Source: Hymenopellis radicata
Lineage: Eukaryota; Basidiomycota; Agaricomycetes; Agaricales; Physalacriaceae
Length of the DNA stretch: 64,000 nucleotides
NCBI GenBank assembly: GCA_015501595.1
Contig: JADNRX010000022.1
Location: 186,001 to 250,000, forward strand
Direction of reading: 5' to 3'
The notes beneath the pieces are model-generated. The model did no database searches. It saw only the letters and a program-made list of their open reading frames with translations, and was not told the origin of the DNA. This document shows positions 1 through 11,229 of this stretch, in pieces (within the stretch, counting starts at the first letter, position 1; every line of letters begins with the position of its first letter). Both the position numbers and the translations under genes were made by a program.

Positions 1-1560
1 AGCTCGTGAGTGCGCGTCACGGTCTTTCGCGTTGGACATCTCAGTGTTGTTGTACAGCGTACCCAACTTTATTCTCGCGTTCATTCCGGCCGAAATCAAT
101 GGCAATACGTTGAATACTATGACTGCCTTTGCTGTATGTTCGACGGTCGCGTCAAGCAAGTTTACACTTACAACTTGGTTAGACTGGCGGTCTCCTCTCT
201 GACGTCTTCCTCCACCTGGTCCCTCATTCCTTCATGGGCGAGCATCAAGACCCTGGTGTCCATTTTGTCATGGTCGAGGAGAAGCGCAACATTCTTATAG
301 GGTACTCCCATTTACATCATATGTCATCCGCGGACATGACTGATAACTCTACAGGCTGGGTATCTTTTCCGGATTTGCTGCCTTCTTCTTCATGGAAAAG
401 ACGCTGCGCGTATTGGGGGGAGGCGAGGAGGACGGACATTCCCACTCTCACCACTCACACGATCCCTCAATCGCCCAGAGCTCGGGAGCATCGGTTTCGG
501 CATCGACAGATGGATTACGCTCGCGGGCAAAGTCTGAGTCAAACGCCGAACATGTTATTGAAGCACCATCTCATTCGTCTGGACCGTCCAAGTTGTCAGC
601 TTACCTCAATCTTTTTGGGGACTTTGTTCATAACATGTAAGTAAGTTTTACTGACAGACGGGCCTTGACGCTAATGCACGTTTGCAGAACTGATGGTCTC
701 GCGTACTTGTCTCATTCGCGACTGGAAGCGTCATACTGATGTTCTTGTTCTCACTACAGCATGGCCGCGTCATTCTACGCCTCGCCTTTGATTGGGGCCA
801 CGACGACGCTCGCGTGTTTTGCGCATGAAATCCCACACGAGATTGCGGACTACTCGATTTTGATTCGAAGTGGTTTCACGAAGAGACAGGCCATGCAGTC
901 CCAGTTCCTCACCGCTGTTGGTGCATTTGTACGTGAACCCGTGTGATGCACGCCTCCGTTCTTCCTTCACGTTCGTCTTTACGCTCATGCACGGTCGTCC
1001 TAGGTCGGGTATGTGTTTGCCCTGTTACCTCTTGTCTTGTCTACTGACCCCGCACTAATAGAACTTTCATTGGGATCGCGGTACACAATGCGACGTCTTC
1101 TGGCGACGTGCATGAGGGAGGTATGAACCTCGCGGCTGGAGTGAGACAAGATGCCCCTGGTCTGCTTGGAACCACGCTGAAGATGGCGGATTTGGTCAGC
1201 GTATTCTAGCTTTCAGCATGTATGGGCTTACTCATTTCCTTTTACTCCAGGTTATTCCCTTTGTCGCAGGAGGCTTCCTGTATATCGGTGCCGTTGCTGT
1301 CTTGCCTACGTGTGTTCTTGTCCCTTTAATATGCGATCAAGTCTAATTCAATGTCAGGCTTCTTGCCGAGAGTAAAAGTGGGGCTCAGGCGATGAGAGAG
1401 GTGAGTAGGAGGATTGCCGGAAGGCGCTGCGTTCCTGATCTATTCTGCTTATAGTTTGCTGCCATGTTCGTTGGTGTCGTGTGCATGTTTTTGGTCGCGT
1501 GAGTGGTATATTGTATTTGGACTGTACAAGTGAACTGACAAGTGCAGATGGAATGAATGA
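1..1560 (+). CDS. ZIP-family zinc transporter (Yke4/SLC39A7-like), 5' end outside window
   Basis: Multi-pass zinc importer, probably of the ER/Golgi (KE4 subfamily) by similarity. Exons read 1-5, 45-133, 183-301, 355-635, 688-702, 760-928, 1004-1008, 1062-1194, 1251-1309, 1358-1400, 1455-1498 and 1548-1560, and all junctions keep frame. Visible hallmarks are the helix GGLLSDVFLHLVPHSF, a His-rich cytoplasmic loop (HSHSHHSHD), the metal-site helix HNITDGLA and the second metal helix ACFAHEIPHEIADYSIL. The protein ends WNE-stop. The start codon lies upstream of base 1, so the N-terminal membrane segment is missing here. The twelve tiny exons are typical of basidiomycete housekeeping genes. Family assignment is firm; the organelle is inferred. 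Confidence 0.9.
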
Positions 1561-2094
1561 TTCATACGGCGGTCGGACGCGGCGACTATGATTAGATTGA
1601 TATGTAGAGACTATAGAGCCCGTCTGATACGCAGGGTCCTAAGTTCCATAAAGATGTAATTGAGTAGGTTCTTGTGGAAGATCCATCACGATTCCGAAGC
1701 TTAAGACTGGCGGGACCTTTGCTGAGAAGCTTGAGAGCTCATCTGGAGGAATCGGAGAGCAAGCCGACGGCGAGAAGGGGCTAAGGAGGATGCCCCTCTG
1801 GCAGGGGAGTAGGCAATGCTCTTGGAAGACTCGGCCTGGAGAAAAATGATAGGACCATCACGTATACGCCAGCCGGCGGTCGTGCCGGAAAAGAGCAACG
1901 AACGTGCGTGCCACTGCATGGTCATGATCACTACGTAATTGCCCAAACAGTCTGGAACTGGCAATATCTATTCCAGGTCTTTTGCTGAACCGCCGCGCTG
2001 AACCTGCTCTCTTCCCTACCACCACCTTTTGCCCTTTTTCTCCCAGTCATCCTCTATTTGCGTGGTTCCCGGCCGCGTACTGCTCTGTTGGCTT
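1561..2094. other. Intergenic, no gene seen
   Basis: This is the gap between the ZIP transporter stop and the core promoter of the Nudix gene. An 87-codon minus-strand reading frame (1701-1964) has no recognisable domain and is not believed. Confidence 0.5.
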
Positions 2095-2104
2095 TATATA
2101 AAAG
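2095..2104 (+). promoter_or_regulatory. TATA box upstream of the Nudix gene
   Basis: TATATAAAAG is followed by pyrimidine-rich DNA and then the ATG at 2421. It is the best core promoter in this gap, but implies a 5' leader of roughly 290 nt, so an unseen leader intron is possible. Confidence 0.5.
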
Positions 2105-2420
2105 GGCCCCAACAGCACCGACTACCACAGCAGAGGTCAGCATACGACCACCTTTTTCAACCTTTTGGTCGCTGACGACAACCGCGTCGTACAGCGAGCT
2201 CGACCAATAATCCCCCTCTGCTCGTCGTTTACCGCGATCCCTAACCGGTCTTTTCCACCGTCACCCACGCCGTAACCTCAAAACGTCAGCCTCCGCAGAG
2301 TTTGTTTGGTCGTCTGCCGGACGCCAACCGCGGCCACCATCATCAGCTCCCCCAGTGAGAGCAAGCCCGGACAACCAGAGTACATCACTATATCTGCGCA
2401 TCTCCTCGCCGTCATCCACA

Positions 2421-3018
2421 ATGGGCACTAAAGGGCGCGCAACACCACGTATCGTCTGCTGTGCTATTCCTATAGCACGCGCGGCGGGCAAGGTCCTTGT
2501 CGTGACAAGTCGCAAGCGGCCAGATAGTTGGGTCTGTAAGTCATTTGCTTTGCTTAAAATCCTTGTTTCACCTCCGTTCCGCGTCTCCGTTCCGAACGCT
2601 GACTTTTTTTCCCCCTCCAGTACCGAAGGGTGGTTGGGAGTCATCAGACGTAAAGTTGGAAGATGCTGCGTCGCGGGAAGCCTTGGAAGAAGGTCTTAAC
2701 CTTTGTCCCTCTCTCCGTCTCCTCACCTCCTGATTATATCCCTCTGCGCTGCCTCTTTCTGTGTTTGATGCAAATTATCTGCACATTGCAACAGCTGGCG
2801 TCCGTGGCACAATAACACGTTTCGTCATCACGATACCGACGCCCTCCGCCACCTACCACTTTTATGAGCTCGATGTCAACTCGCTCGAACAAGAGTGGCT
2901 GGAAAGCCACGAACGGAGAAGGGAATGGGTCGACTACGCCGAGGCCGTCCGGCGCCTAGAGTGGAAGAAGGAGTTGTCCCAGGGGTTAAAACTTTCGTCG
3001 TTGGCTCCCTCGCGGTGA
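2421..3018 (+). CDS. Nudix hydrolase, diphosphoinositol-polyphosphate phosphohydrolase type (Aps1/Ddp1-like)
   Basis: Predicted to hydrolyse diphosphoinositol polyphosphates and/or diadenosine polyphosphates in the cytosol. Exons 2421-2535, 2621-2692 and 2795-3018 sum to 411 nt, giving 136 aa. The second exon encodes LPKGGWESSD and the Nudix helix REALEEAGV, whose RE-x2-EE-x-G core is spread across the second intron. Upstream is a beta-strand region with CCAIPIA and a substrate-site RKRPDSW, as in DIPP enzymes. The C-terminus (WLESHERRREWVDYAEA) fits the family's closing helix. Length is usual for the family. The start is the first ATG in frame after the TATA box. Confidence 0.88.
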
Positions 3019-3484
3019 CCAGCATGTGCGTCGGCGTCCGACTTGGATCGTTCAAAAAGGATTGTGGAACTGATCCCCGGTCTTTTCTCTCCCCTCGCAT
3101 TTGACTCTTTTTGACATCGCATTCTCCATCCATAGAGCATTGGACTGCAGACGCATGAAAGACTTCTTCTCCCCTTTTATTTCGTTAATTCTCCTGCCCC
3201 GACTTTACTTTACCTACGCCACACTAACGATACCCGCACTACTCAACCCCACACCATGCTGTCCTCCGCCCCCACAGTGCTCTCCCGCCACACTCACACA
3301 TAACAAATTTTAGACAGATGTAATTTTAGCGTACGTTACCAACGTACCGTACAGTTCCATTGAATACTGAATGGAAATGGATTCTCATTGGATTTTTACT
3401 GGAATTCACCTGAATTCACATGGCGACCAAGACGTGGTCTTCACGACTAAAATTGCTTGCGTCACGCACGGATGCGAACCGAGG
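3019..3484. other. Intergenic, no gene seen
   Basis: This is the 3' flank of the Nudix gene, pyrimidine-rich at first. No reading frame with recognisable content is present before the duplicated oxidase fragments begin. Confidence 0.5.
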
Positions 3485-3708
3485 GCGACGTGTTATTGTG
3501 GCTCCAGAAATACATTTGGTTTAGGAGAAGAGAATTGCAGAGGTACAATCAAGTCTTAGTCTCCATCTTTCTGTAGATTACTGCAACGCGATGATAACCG
3601 CTGCCTTGGCGCCGATGATAAGTGCAGTGTTGTACGTGTTGGAGCCGACATTGCTCGGCGCGATACTCATGTCCGCGCCCTCCGTACCGTAAACATTCAA
3701 ACGGGAGT
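3485..3708 (-). pseudogene. Duplicated 3' end of the neighbouring alcohol oxidase gene (fragment 1)
   Basis: A diverged direct copy of 4427-4663, the last coding exon and 3' flank of the alcohol oxidase. It encodes, on the minus strand, a broken version of the conserved C-terminal motif (V/S-N-V-Y-G-T-E-G then S-N-x-G-S-N-T-Y). About 12 nt of the coding motif are lost near 3674, and the segment holding the stop codon (3548-3581) is inverted relative to the intact gene. It has no start and no upstream exons, so it is non-functional. Confidence 0.8.
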
Positions 3709-3721
3709 ATACCACACCGAT

Positions 3722-4067
3722 TGACAGTCATGCAGATCATAACCTTGTGTTCACATCTTATATCACCGATGTCGATGACACCCACGACGACTTGTTCAGA
3801 AATAACACTGACGGTATGGAACGTAAGCATTCCATTCGTCTCTACACCTGTTAATTGACTGACAGCACTCGTGCGCCGACCTCGAAATCCTCGGACCTAC
3901 TTTTGCTGAGCGGTGGTCAACGTTCTCTCCCAGCGCGCCCGACAAGCCGGTCATGTTCATGGGCTCATTCGTTCGGGGTTCTTCACCTTCAATTCAGATA
4001 CTGATAGACATCAAGATATGCTGGCGGCCTTCCTTAAAAGCGAATGGGTTCCTCGCTGGCCTATTTT
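3722..4067 (+). pseudogene. Inverted duplicate of alcohol oxidase middle exons (fragment 2)
   Basis: Reads on the plus strand as the middle of the alcohol oxidase. The segment 3722-3869 is an inverted copy of about 5550-5693 (motif DHNLVFTSYITDVDDTHDDL). The segment from 3868 to 4067 is an inverted copy of about 5200-5395 and joins it after an internal deletion. Intron sequences are retained, so this arose by DNA rearrangement and not by reverse transcription. It abuts fragment 1, which lies in the opposite orientation. Confidence 0.8.
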
Positions 4068-4426
4068 CTCGCCGCCTTTTATTGCTCTTCCAAGCAATGC
4101 AAAGTTCGGATATACGGAGCCGTGATGCTCAGATGACCATTTGGGGGCGAGAACTTTCGGAAGTTGTAAGGAATATTGTGCCGCCACGCGCGGCCGTTTC
4201 CAACGTCCTACGCGAATTCGCCTCCCTGACGGCGCAGCGGCGATGTACATAGCTGATGGATAGACCTGAGAATCGACCTACAAAACTGTCAGAGTCCAGT
4301 GACAGTGGCTAAGCCAAAACCAAAGAAACTTACCTCCTCATTACAAGTGCATTGCTCCTCTTTTCCCTTCGTACTGAGAAAACTTACAGATCTCCGGAAA
4401 TGCGAACCGCGTCGCGATGCGAAATG
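4068..4426. other. Intergenic between oxidase fragments and oxidase 3' end
   Basis: Similarity to the oxidase stops near 4067. I see no gene or named element in the rest. It is probably the flank of the rearrangement. Confidence 0.4.
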
Positions 4427-4502
4427 CGACGTGTTATTGTGGCTCCATAAATACATTAGGTTTAGGAGAAGAGAATTGGCGGTAATCTACAGAAGATGGA
4501 GA

Positions 4503-7015
4503 CTAAGACTTGATGGTAATGCCCAACTCGGACGCGATGATAACCGCTGCCTTGGCACCGATGATGAGTGCGGTGTTGTATGTATTGGAGCCGACATTGC
4601 TCGGCGCGATACTCATGTCCGCAACCTTGAGGCCCTCCGTACCGTAGACATTCAAACGGGAGTCCACGACGCCGTTCTGGTTTCTCGGCTTCATGGCGCA
4701 CGTTCCTAGCTTTAAGGGGATCGTCATTCTCCTCCTCCATGAAGAGGGACCAAGACTCCTTACCGAATGCCAAGTCGACCCCATGGTCCGGCGATGGAAA
4801 TCATCGATAGCCTCGTCGTCCTCCTGCGTGTACCTGATATTCGGCGCATCGATGGCGACCGGGCTTTGGGCCTCTGCGACAGCCGCGTCGCTCCCTGCGG
4901 GGAATCTGGGGTGCATGTCGAGGAAGCAGCCAGTATGGCAACGCATGCGCCGGCCAATCTCGCGGGTGTGTTTGTATGACCACCTGAGCGTGGCGAGGTC
5001 AGCTGGTCTACGGAAGGTGAGCTTGATTGATACGGGAGACGGTGAAAGCTCACTGGTCGAGGTAACCAGCTTCGATGTCCAGAGGCGCGTGCGGGTTCAG
5101 TCCTGCTTGGATGTGCACACGACCTGTGGACACAGGGTATTGCTAGACACGATCAGTGTACACTCGGGTCACCAGCCAAGGGGACGAGCATACCGTGAAA
5201 TAGGCCAGCGAGGAACCCATTCGCTTTTCGGGAAGGCCGCCAGCATATCTTGATGTTTATCAGTATCTGAATTGAAGTTGAAGAACCTCTTACGCAGCGA
5301 ATGAGCCCATGAACATGAGCGGCTTGTCGGGTGCATTGGCAAAGAACGTTGACCACCGCTCAGCAAAAGCAGGTCCGAGGATTTCGAGGTCGGTGCTGTT
5401 AGGTCTGATCTTAATCCCAGCATCGATGGCGCTACAGTTCAGGACACAGTCAATCAAGGAATATACGCAGTGCGAAAGAATAGTGCGTACTTTGAGGCCA
5501 TCAAGCCACTTCCTTTGGCGTGCCATTGCTTCACGTGTGCTGTCAGTCAATTAACAGGTGGAGAGACGAATCGTTAACGACGGAATGCTTACGTTCCATA
5601 CCATCAGTGTTATTTCTGAACAAGTCGTCGTGGGTGTCATCGACATCGGTGATATAAGATGTGAACACAAGGTTATGATCTGCATGGCTGTCAATTTAGA
5701 GAGCGACAGGGCATATCCCACACTGACCGTTGTAGTTCTCGCCAACACCGGGAAGATCCACTAGTTGAGCAATGTCATTCTTCTTGAGGATTTCGGAGGC
5801 GCCGATACCAGATCTATAACCTGTGAGCTGAATGCGCTCTGAGTTTCGGAATGATTACATACCGTTCAAGGATAGAAGGAGAACCGAAAGCACCGGCGGA
5901 CAAAACGACGAGTTTAGATGCGAAGGCTCGCCGAGTCGGAGCATCGGGTTTGTCCTGCGCAGTCTCATCCACGTACTCAATTCCGATGGCACGCGTCCCC
6001 CTGGATAAGCAAAGACATTCAGACAACGTTCAAAGGATCCGGGTGGCGGTTCATACTCGAAAAGGACGCGTACGACGCGTTTTTGATCCAAGACTTGCAA
6101 GTTGGCGTTCTCTGCCTGGTTATAGATAAAATGATGAGCAGTGTCCGAGCGGTGACCTGTCTTGGGGTCGATGTATCTAGCTTCTTTGTCAGTAGAGTCC
6201 CATAACCACGTAAGACCACCTCACTTGAACCACGGCTATGCATTCATAAGATTTTGGTATAAGTCTGAAAAATAGAAAAGACGGACCGCATAAACGTCGC
6301 AGGTATCGAAATCGTGGCAGTCATCAGAGTAACCGCGAGTCTTGTCATACTTGGATACCACTTGGAGGAAATCCGCTCCCAGGCTGCCCTTATGTCCCGC
6401 GCACACTTTGATAGGTCCGTTCGAGCCGTGCTTTGGATTCCCGTCGTCATAAGTCTCTATCTATAGAAACGGATCAGCACCAGATCCTCGCCGGTTCTCA
6501 AACAGCGACGTACCTCGTTGGCCAAAGGAATCAGATCCTTCGCTCCCCATCCGCTGTTGCCGGCATGTTCCCAGTCATTGTAGTCGGACGCAGACGCCCT
6601 CGAATACATAACGAAATTCACGCCAGACCCGCCGCCGACGCATTTTCCAGACGGGATGATGGGTGCTCGACCGGCTATAGCGTCACTTGCCTTTCCGACG
6701 TGGAACGTGAAGATGTCTTTCGCGGACACAAGATTGTAAAAGAATCGAGCCGGTTGGACGTGTTCTTCCACGTCCTTGATGTGGCGACCAGCCTCGACCA
6801 ACTACAGTCTCGGTTAGTGGGCATCCGGAAGATCCAGGACGAGCAGGAGACGCACTAGGATTTTGAGACTAGGGTCTGTCGCAGCCAGACGTCCTGCTGT
6901 AACACAGGCGGCCGCACCAGCTATCCAAAATAGTCTGAATATGAGCTCATCCAAGAGAACGCGTTTACTCACCGCCCGCGAAAATGATATCGTACTGCTC
7001 GTTGGTGTTGGCCAT
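4503..7015 (-). CDS. GMC oxidoreductase, alcohol/methanol oxidase (AOX) type
   Basis: FAD-dependent oxidase that converts primary alcohols to aldehydes and releases H2O2, a peroxide source in wood decay. Start ATG is at 7015 (MANTNEQYDIIFAG). The ADP-binding glycine motif GAGAAACVTAGRLAA spans the first intron. Also visible are LVEAGRH, the GMC signature GGGSGVNFVMYSRA, YIDPKTGHRSDTAHHF, SAGAFGSPSILERSGIG, the active-site exon TMGSTWHS/LGTCAMKP and the C-terminal SRLNVYGTEGLKVADMS / SNVGSNTYNTALIIG. About a dozen short introns splice cleanly, so the gene looks intact. There is no signal peptide. The C-terminus (GITIKS) lacks a classic peroxisomal -SKL/-ARF tail. Substrate is not decidable from sequence. 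Confidence 0.88.
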
Positions 7016-7619
7016 GGTGAATGCAAGAGATCACAGACACGTTCGTGTTCTTATACTCCGGTCGTTTGATCGAGATAGCATTCTGTCAACCATCTGACCA
7101 CATCAAAGCAGGCATATGGGGTTGCGAGGCCAACTAGGAGATTGAGTGGTTTGACATCCGCGCGCTTTGAGCGCGCGCGCGCGTAGCTGACCGGATTGTG
7201 GAGCGAAAGTTTGAGCCCACTCGCTGTTTCAGAGTTTCAAGAACCAACGAGTCGAACTCGGTTTTTTGGAGAGCCCGGTAATTAGACCAAAGAAAGAATG
7301 TCCGGAGGGTCCAACCTGCAGTGGGAATTCATCGAGGGACAGGTTGAATTCCGCTGTCAAGATACACGCTGGGCGCTTAGTTGAAGTTAGTGTCATGGAG
7401 GTGAGAGCGAGAAGGCGATTTGCCTTTTCAGGAAACTTCTAGTCGATCGGGCTTGCAGAAGACTGTCATCTAGGACTTCTAGGACGCTACCAGTACTCTT
7501 CGCCTGGAGAGACTCTATTTTGAGCTCCTTCCTGGATCAACATGACTTCAGTCACCGGCCATATCATATCATCCCTCGATTTACTCTTTTCAAAAAAAGG
7601 CAGCGCTCATTGAATAGCC
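7016..7619. other. Upstream region of alcohol oxidase; GC-dinucleotide tract
   Basis: Probable promoter of the minus-strand oxidase. It holds an alternating CG tract (GCGCGCGCGCGCG near 7170), which could form Z-DNA. No gene is seen. Confidence 0.4.
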
Positions 7620-8122
7620 ATGCCGGGCGTCTTCGCATCTCTCGTAATGGAACTTGGCCATTTCTGATGCTCCTTAGAACTTTCCTCACGATTATACGAC
7701 CACCGATGTATGGGGTGTCTATTCGTGGCGCAATCAGTTCAAACGTTTTGAGCTTCTCAATGATTCCAGTCCCATGTTCCCCTCCTCCAACCGGGTAAGC
7801 TGCTCACTCTTCTTCCCAATGCTCAACCCGTCCCCGGGCACTTGACGGATTGCAGGCATTGGCGCGATCGCGGAACCCTTCAGCGATGAACTCTGTGAAT
7901 ACGACGAGCCTACATACAGTATTGCGCGGCGCAAAGCCGTTACTCGTGTCCTCTCATTGCCGCCAGCCAGTTCGTTGAACACTTCAATACAGCCGCATCA
8001 ACTCGGGATTCCTGGGCTCGTTCGTCCGACTATCACGAATCTCGTCGGATCTTCCAGTCTATACGTACCTATACGTACACTGTACAGCCTGAGGGATCTC
8101 CCATCTCCAATCAGTGATGCAC
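7620..8122 (+). pseudogene. Possible decayed small gene of unknown function
   Basis: Two coding-looking stretches lie in tandem. The first (about 7686-7797) reads HDYTTTDVWGVYSWRNQF then FELLNDSSPMFPS. After a plausible intron, the second (about 7860-8122) is an open frame reading IGAIAEPFSDELCEYDE and ends at a TAA near 8122. I could not find a splice that joins the two in frame, so it is either decayed or mis-modelled. A duplicated CTATACGTAC motif lies near 8060. Function is unrecognised. Confidence 0.3.
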
Positions 8123-8400
8123 GTCATCGTTAATGTCAATGAGTGATTGTTGGCTCTTCAGATTTCTAGTTTGGGCTTAGCATTCACAGGACCGGGACAA
8201 TTTAAGTCGAGGGGATGCCGAGTTATAGCTTGCACAGTCTCCAAAACACCGTCAAACCACCGCCCGAGCGCATCCCATAGCAACTGCACTCAGGAAACAC
8301 ATGTACTGCGCCCAAATCCCAACGTTAACTCTTTCTTGAGCCATATGCATGTGATGATACACAACTCGGTTCCATCCATTCAAAGTAACGCGAATCAAGC

Positions 8401-8408
8401 TATATAAG
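8401..8408 (+). promoter_or_regulatory. TATA box of the 8439 gene
   Basis: TATATAAG lies 38 nt before the chosen ATG, which implies a very short leader. Confidence 0.5.
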
Positions 8409-8438
8409 CCCGCGTGCCTGCCATGGCGATCTCCAACC

Positions 8439-9006
8439 ATGACTACCCTCAGCAGCCTTACAGAGTGGTCCCAGAGCCACATCAAAGACGTCTTCGAGGC
8501 AACCACGACGGAGGCGTCCACAGAAGCCATCTCGCGGACCTTCTCCAAGGACCTCAAGGGAACCATCAACGGCATGCCGCTGCCCTACGACTCGTTGGTC
8601 AAACTCGTTACCATGATGCGCGAGGCGTCCGCGACGGGACTCAAAGTCACTTGGAAGGAATCGGTGGAGGTTGCACAGGATCCTTCCACTAACAGGGTAC
8701 GCGTCAGCCTCGTGCATTCTACACTTACATTTGAACATGACGGATCGCAGGATGGCGTCTTTGGCGGATACTACATCATTAGTGGGCTGACGAAGCAGTT
8801 GCCCGGCACCGGAGAGCTCGTCGAGCATGAACGCCACAAAGCGGTCAATGTCATGTAAGCCTAGACTCGTCCCTCAAAACCGACTTTACGTTGAAAGCGA
8901 TTATAGTATCAAATCCCAATCAGACGATCCATCAGTTGACAGTCGTCGCGTCGACACCATCGTCTTTGTCGGAAACGACCGCCCGACCATCCGGTCATCT
9001 TTGTAA
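8439..9006 (+). CDS. Small conserved-looking basidiomycete protein, function unknown
   Basis: Exons 8439-8696, 8751-8854 and 8907-9006 sum to 462 nt, giving 153 aa with canonical GT..AG introns. The protein starts MTTLSSLTEWSQSHIKDVFE and ends FVGNDRPTIRSSL. It has an amphipathic N-terminal helix followed by strand-like segments (GVFGGYYIISGL). The size and pattern would suit an NTF2/SnoaL-like alpha+beta barrel, but I see no diagnostic motif and make no functional claim. No signal peptide or membrane segment is present. An out-of-frame ATG at 8423 lies close to the expected transcription start. Confidence 0.65.
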
Positions 9007-10136
9007 TACTACTCAAGTGGAAAAGTAACTGCAATGGTTGTATTTATAGGCTCTATGTATATAAATAAGAATTAGCGTGTCTGTAACAGGTATGTGAAGA
9101 GGAATGCAACTAGACAGCACAACATAGGATGCTCTCATGCAGGACAAGATGGCTAGGGAAGCAACTCCTTATCGTGACGGAACATCCAAAGTATCGAGCT
9201 TCGGAGGCACCAGCGTAACCGGGACCGCTTTGGCTTGCGCGGGGCTACTAAGAGTTGTAGTAGGTTGGTTTCTCTTCCCTGGGTATGGCGATGGTGGACG
9301 AGAGGGAACATGTTTCGTTTCAGCTACGACCGAAGCCTTGAGGATAAACCGTGTGCTAGAGTGAAGTAGTAACTCACATCCAGATTTCTCATCTTTCCGA
9401 GCAAAATGAACAAGTGGGGCATGACGTGAATGGGACACGAATCCCTCTGTTCGGAAGACGGTTTTGTGGCTCGCTGAGACGCTAGGATTGAGTGAGTAAC
9501 TAATGAATCACATTATAAAATGCGCCTACCGAAATGTGTGTTTGGTTTATTTGAGTTATCGGCAGAGCCCATGGACATGGGTGAGTACACATTGTGTACC
9601 ATCATGCTAATAATTGGGACGCGTCGGACGCGGTGAGTTTTGCCCAAGGATCCAGTCACCAAATTCGACTTAGGTTCATGATAATCGGAAGTTGTAGATG
9701 AAGACATGAAGGGGGAACGGATGACGATCGAAACGAAAAACTGTAAGATTAGGAAGACAATAACGCAAAGGGCTTTATACCAGTGCCACGGAGAATGTTG
9801 GATGCACGGAAGAATCGAGAGTAAATCGAGGGAATATTTTAGATCCGGGTATTCAAGGCAGGCAGTCAATTGACGCCTTGTTCCGAGATCCCATGTTTCC
9901 CCGACAAACACACGGCGTTGAGTGTAAAATTATACCCGATACACGGTCGTAGTAACCAAATTCGTCAGTCGACGGTCTGCGCACTGAAGGCGAAACCAGT
10001 CAAATTATTACTTGTCGCATCTTGGGAATACCATGGGCGAATCACGGCCGCAAGCAGGGCTGATCCGGGTATGGGAACATTCTTCTCGCGCCTGCAATAC
10101 GGTGAGGACTTTCTAGCAGCAGAGCACGATCTAGAC
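9007..10136. other. Intergenic, no convincing gene
   Basis: A 132-codon minus-strand frame at 9513-9911 contains one hydrophobic stretch but no family features, and may be antisense UTR. Short overlapping frames at 9137-9438 on both strands are not supported. Confidence 0.45.
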
Positions 10137-10870
10137 TTACAGTTCACGGACTGGATAAAGAGTCGATTAGACGTCAATACTGGCGGAAAGAATATGGGGT
10201 AACATACCTCGTATTACGAAGTTGGCGAGAATAGCAAAGAATAGCAGGGCACTGACGATCAGAGGTCCAGCGAGAGCATCTGAGGTAGATTCACTCAGTA
10301 TTGGCCGGTGAAATTGAGTGTTTTCAACGCACCAAATGAGCCTGGATCTCTTCTGCGAATCATCGTGATACGATGTTGGTACAAAAAGTAGCCATACGCC
10401 TAGGCGAGAATGAGACGCGCTGGAATAAGAAAGACGAGACAAGCAACGTACCAAAACACAGACACTAATCAACGCATAGGCGTACGCGAATCTTCTGGCT
10501 ATTACATCCTCTGATGCATTGAAGAGGGCCACTGACAGCGTTCCAATGAGAACGGCCAGATTCAACCATGACACCCAAGCTGAAGCGGCACATCAACAAA
10601 AAACGTCAACGCCAGCTGAAATCACACACTTCGCTCATTGGCAAACCAGACTTTTCCCTCCACCTTGACCGGCGTGGCAATCTTTTTCGGAACTCGCACC
10701 CTAGGCGGAAGCGTATTGATGGCATGATAGTCACGGACAGTCGGCCTCTGCCCGTTCTCGTCGTTTTCAGTCTCTGGTATAGCGTCGGCACGGTTATACC
10801 GCTGGGGCCGCTGGGCGTTTGGCAGACTCGCCAGCGCGGACGATGAGAAGGGCGATAGTCTATCCGACAT
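10137..10870 (-). CDS. VTC1-like vacuolar transporter chaperone (DUF202 domain)
   Basis: Small three-pass membrane protein, predicted subunit of the vacuolar transporter chaperone complex that makes polyphosphate and moves it into the vacuole. Exons (minus strand) 10870-10630, 10579-10452, 10399-10333, 10279-10208 and 10150-10137 sum to 522 nt, giving 173 aa. Residues from about 60 read [28 protein letters not shown], which is the Vtc1/DUF202 signature. Three hydrophobic helices follow (AVLIGTLSVALF, YAYALISVCVLAYGYFLYQ, GPLIVSALLFFAILANFVIR). The cytosolic loop has RRRDPGSFDALAGP. The N-terminal 60-residue extension is longer than in yeast Vtc1. The start at 10870 (MSDRLSPF) was preferred to an upstream in-frame ATG at 10996. 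Confidence 0.88.
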
Positions 10871-11229
10871 TGCGTGCCAGGATCGCCGGATAAGCGATCT
10901 GGGCGCGCGTTGTTCAGGAATTCCTTTGGCGGCCGTGCCGACGGATTTGGTGAGTTGCTCATCGTGGTCAACGTCGAAGCAGCGCATGATGAGCAAGCTT
11001 GATGGATCCGGTCCGATATCCGAGCTCCGCTAAAGCCGACGGACTCCGCTCTTGCGTTCGCAGCAGGTTCGCAGTGTCAGCGCCCTGCGATAAATACTAT
11101 TGTACAACGAATATCTCTACTTTATTCTATAATACATATTAATTCCCATTTGCCCAGGTAAACAAATAAAGAAGCACCGAAGCTGCAGCAGAAAAAACAA
11201 TAGGCGCTATCCAAAAGCGAAAGAAGCCA
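10871..11229. other. Intergenic, no gene seen
   Basis: This is the gap between the VTC1-like start and the 3' end of the next minus-strand gene. It has AT-rich DNA near 11100-11150, which suits a 3' UTR or polyadenylation region. Confidence 0.4.

Noticed and set aside
4462..4773. Second oxidase gene ending at the same place in another frame
   Set aside because: It is an out-of-frame shadow of the last exon of the intact alcohol oxidase.
7159..7185. CG-alternating tract as a functional regulatory element
   Set aside because: Z-DNA potential only. No evidence ties it to control of the oxidase.
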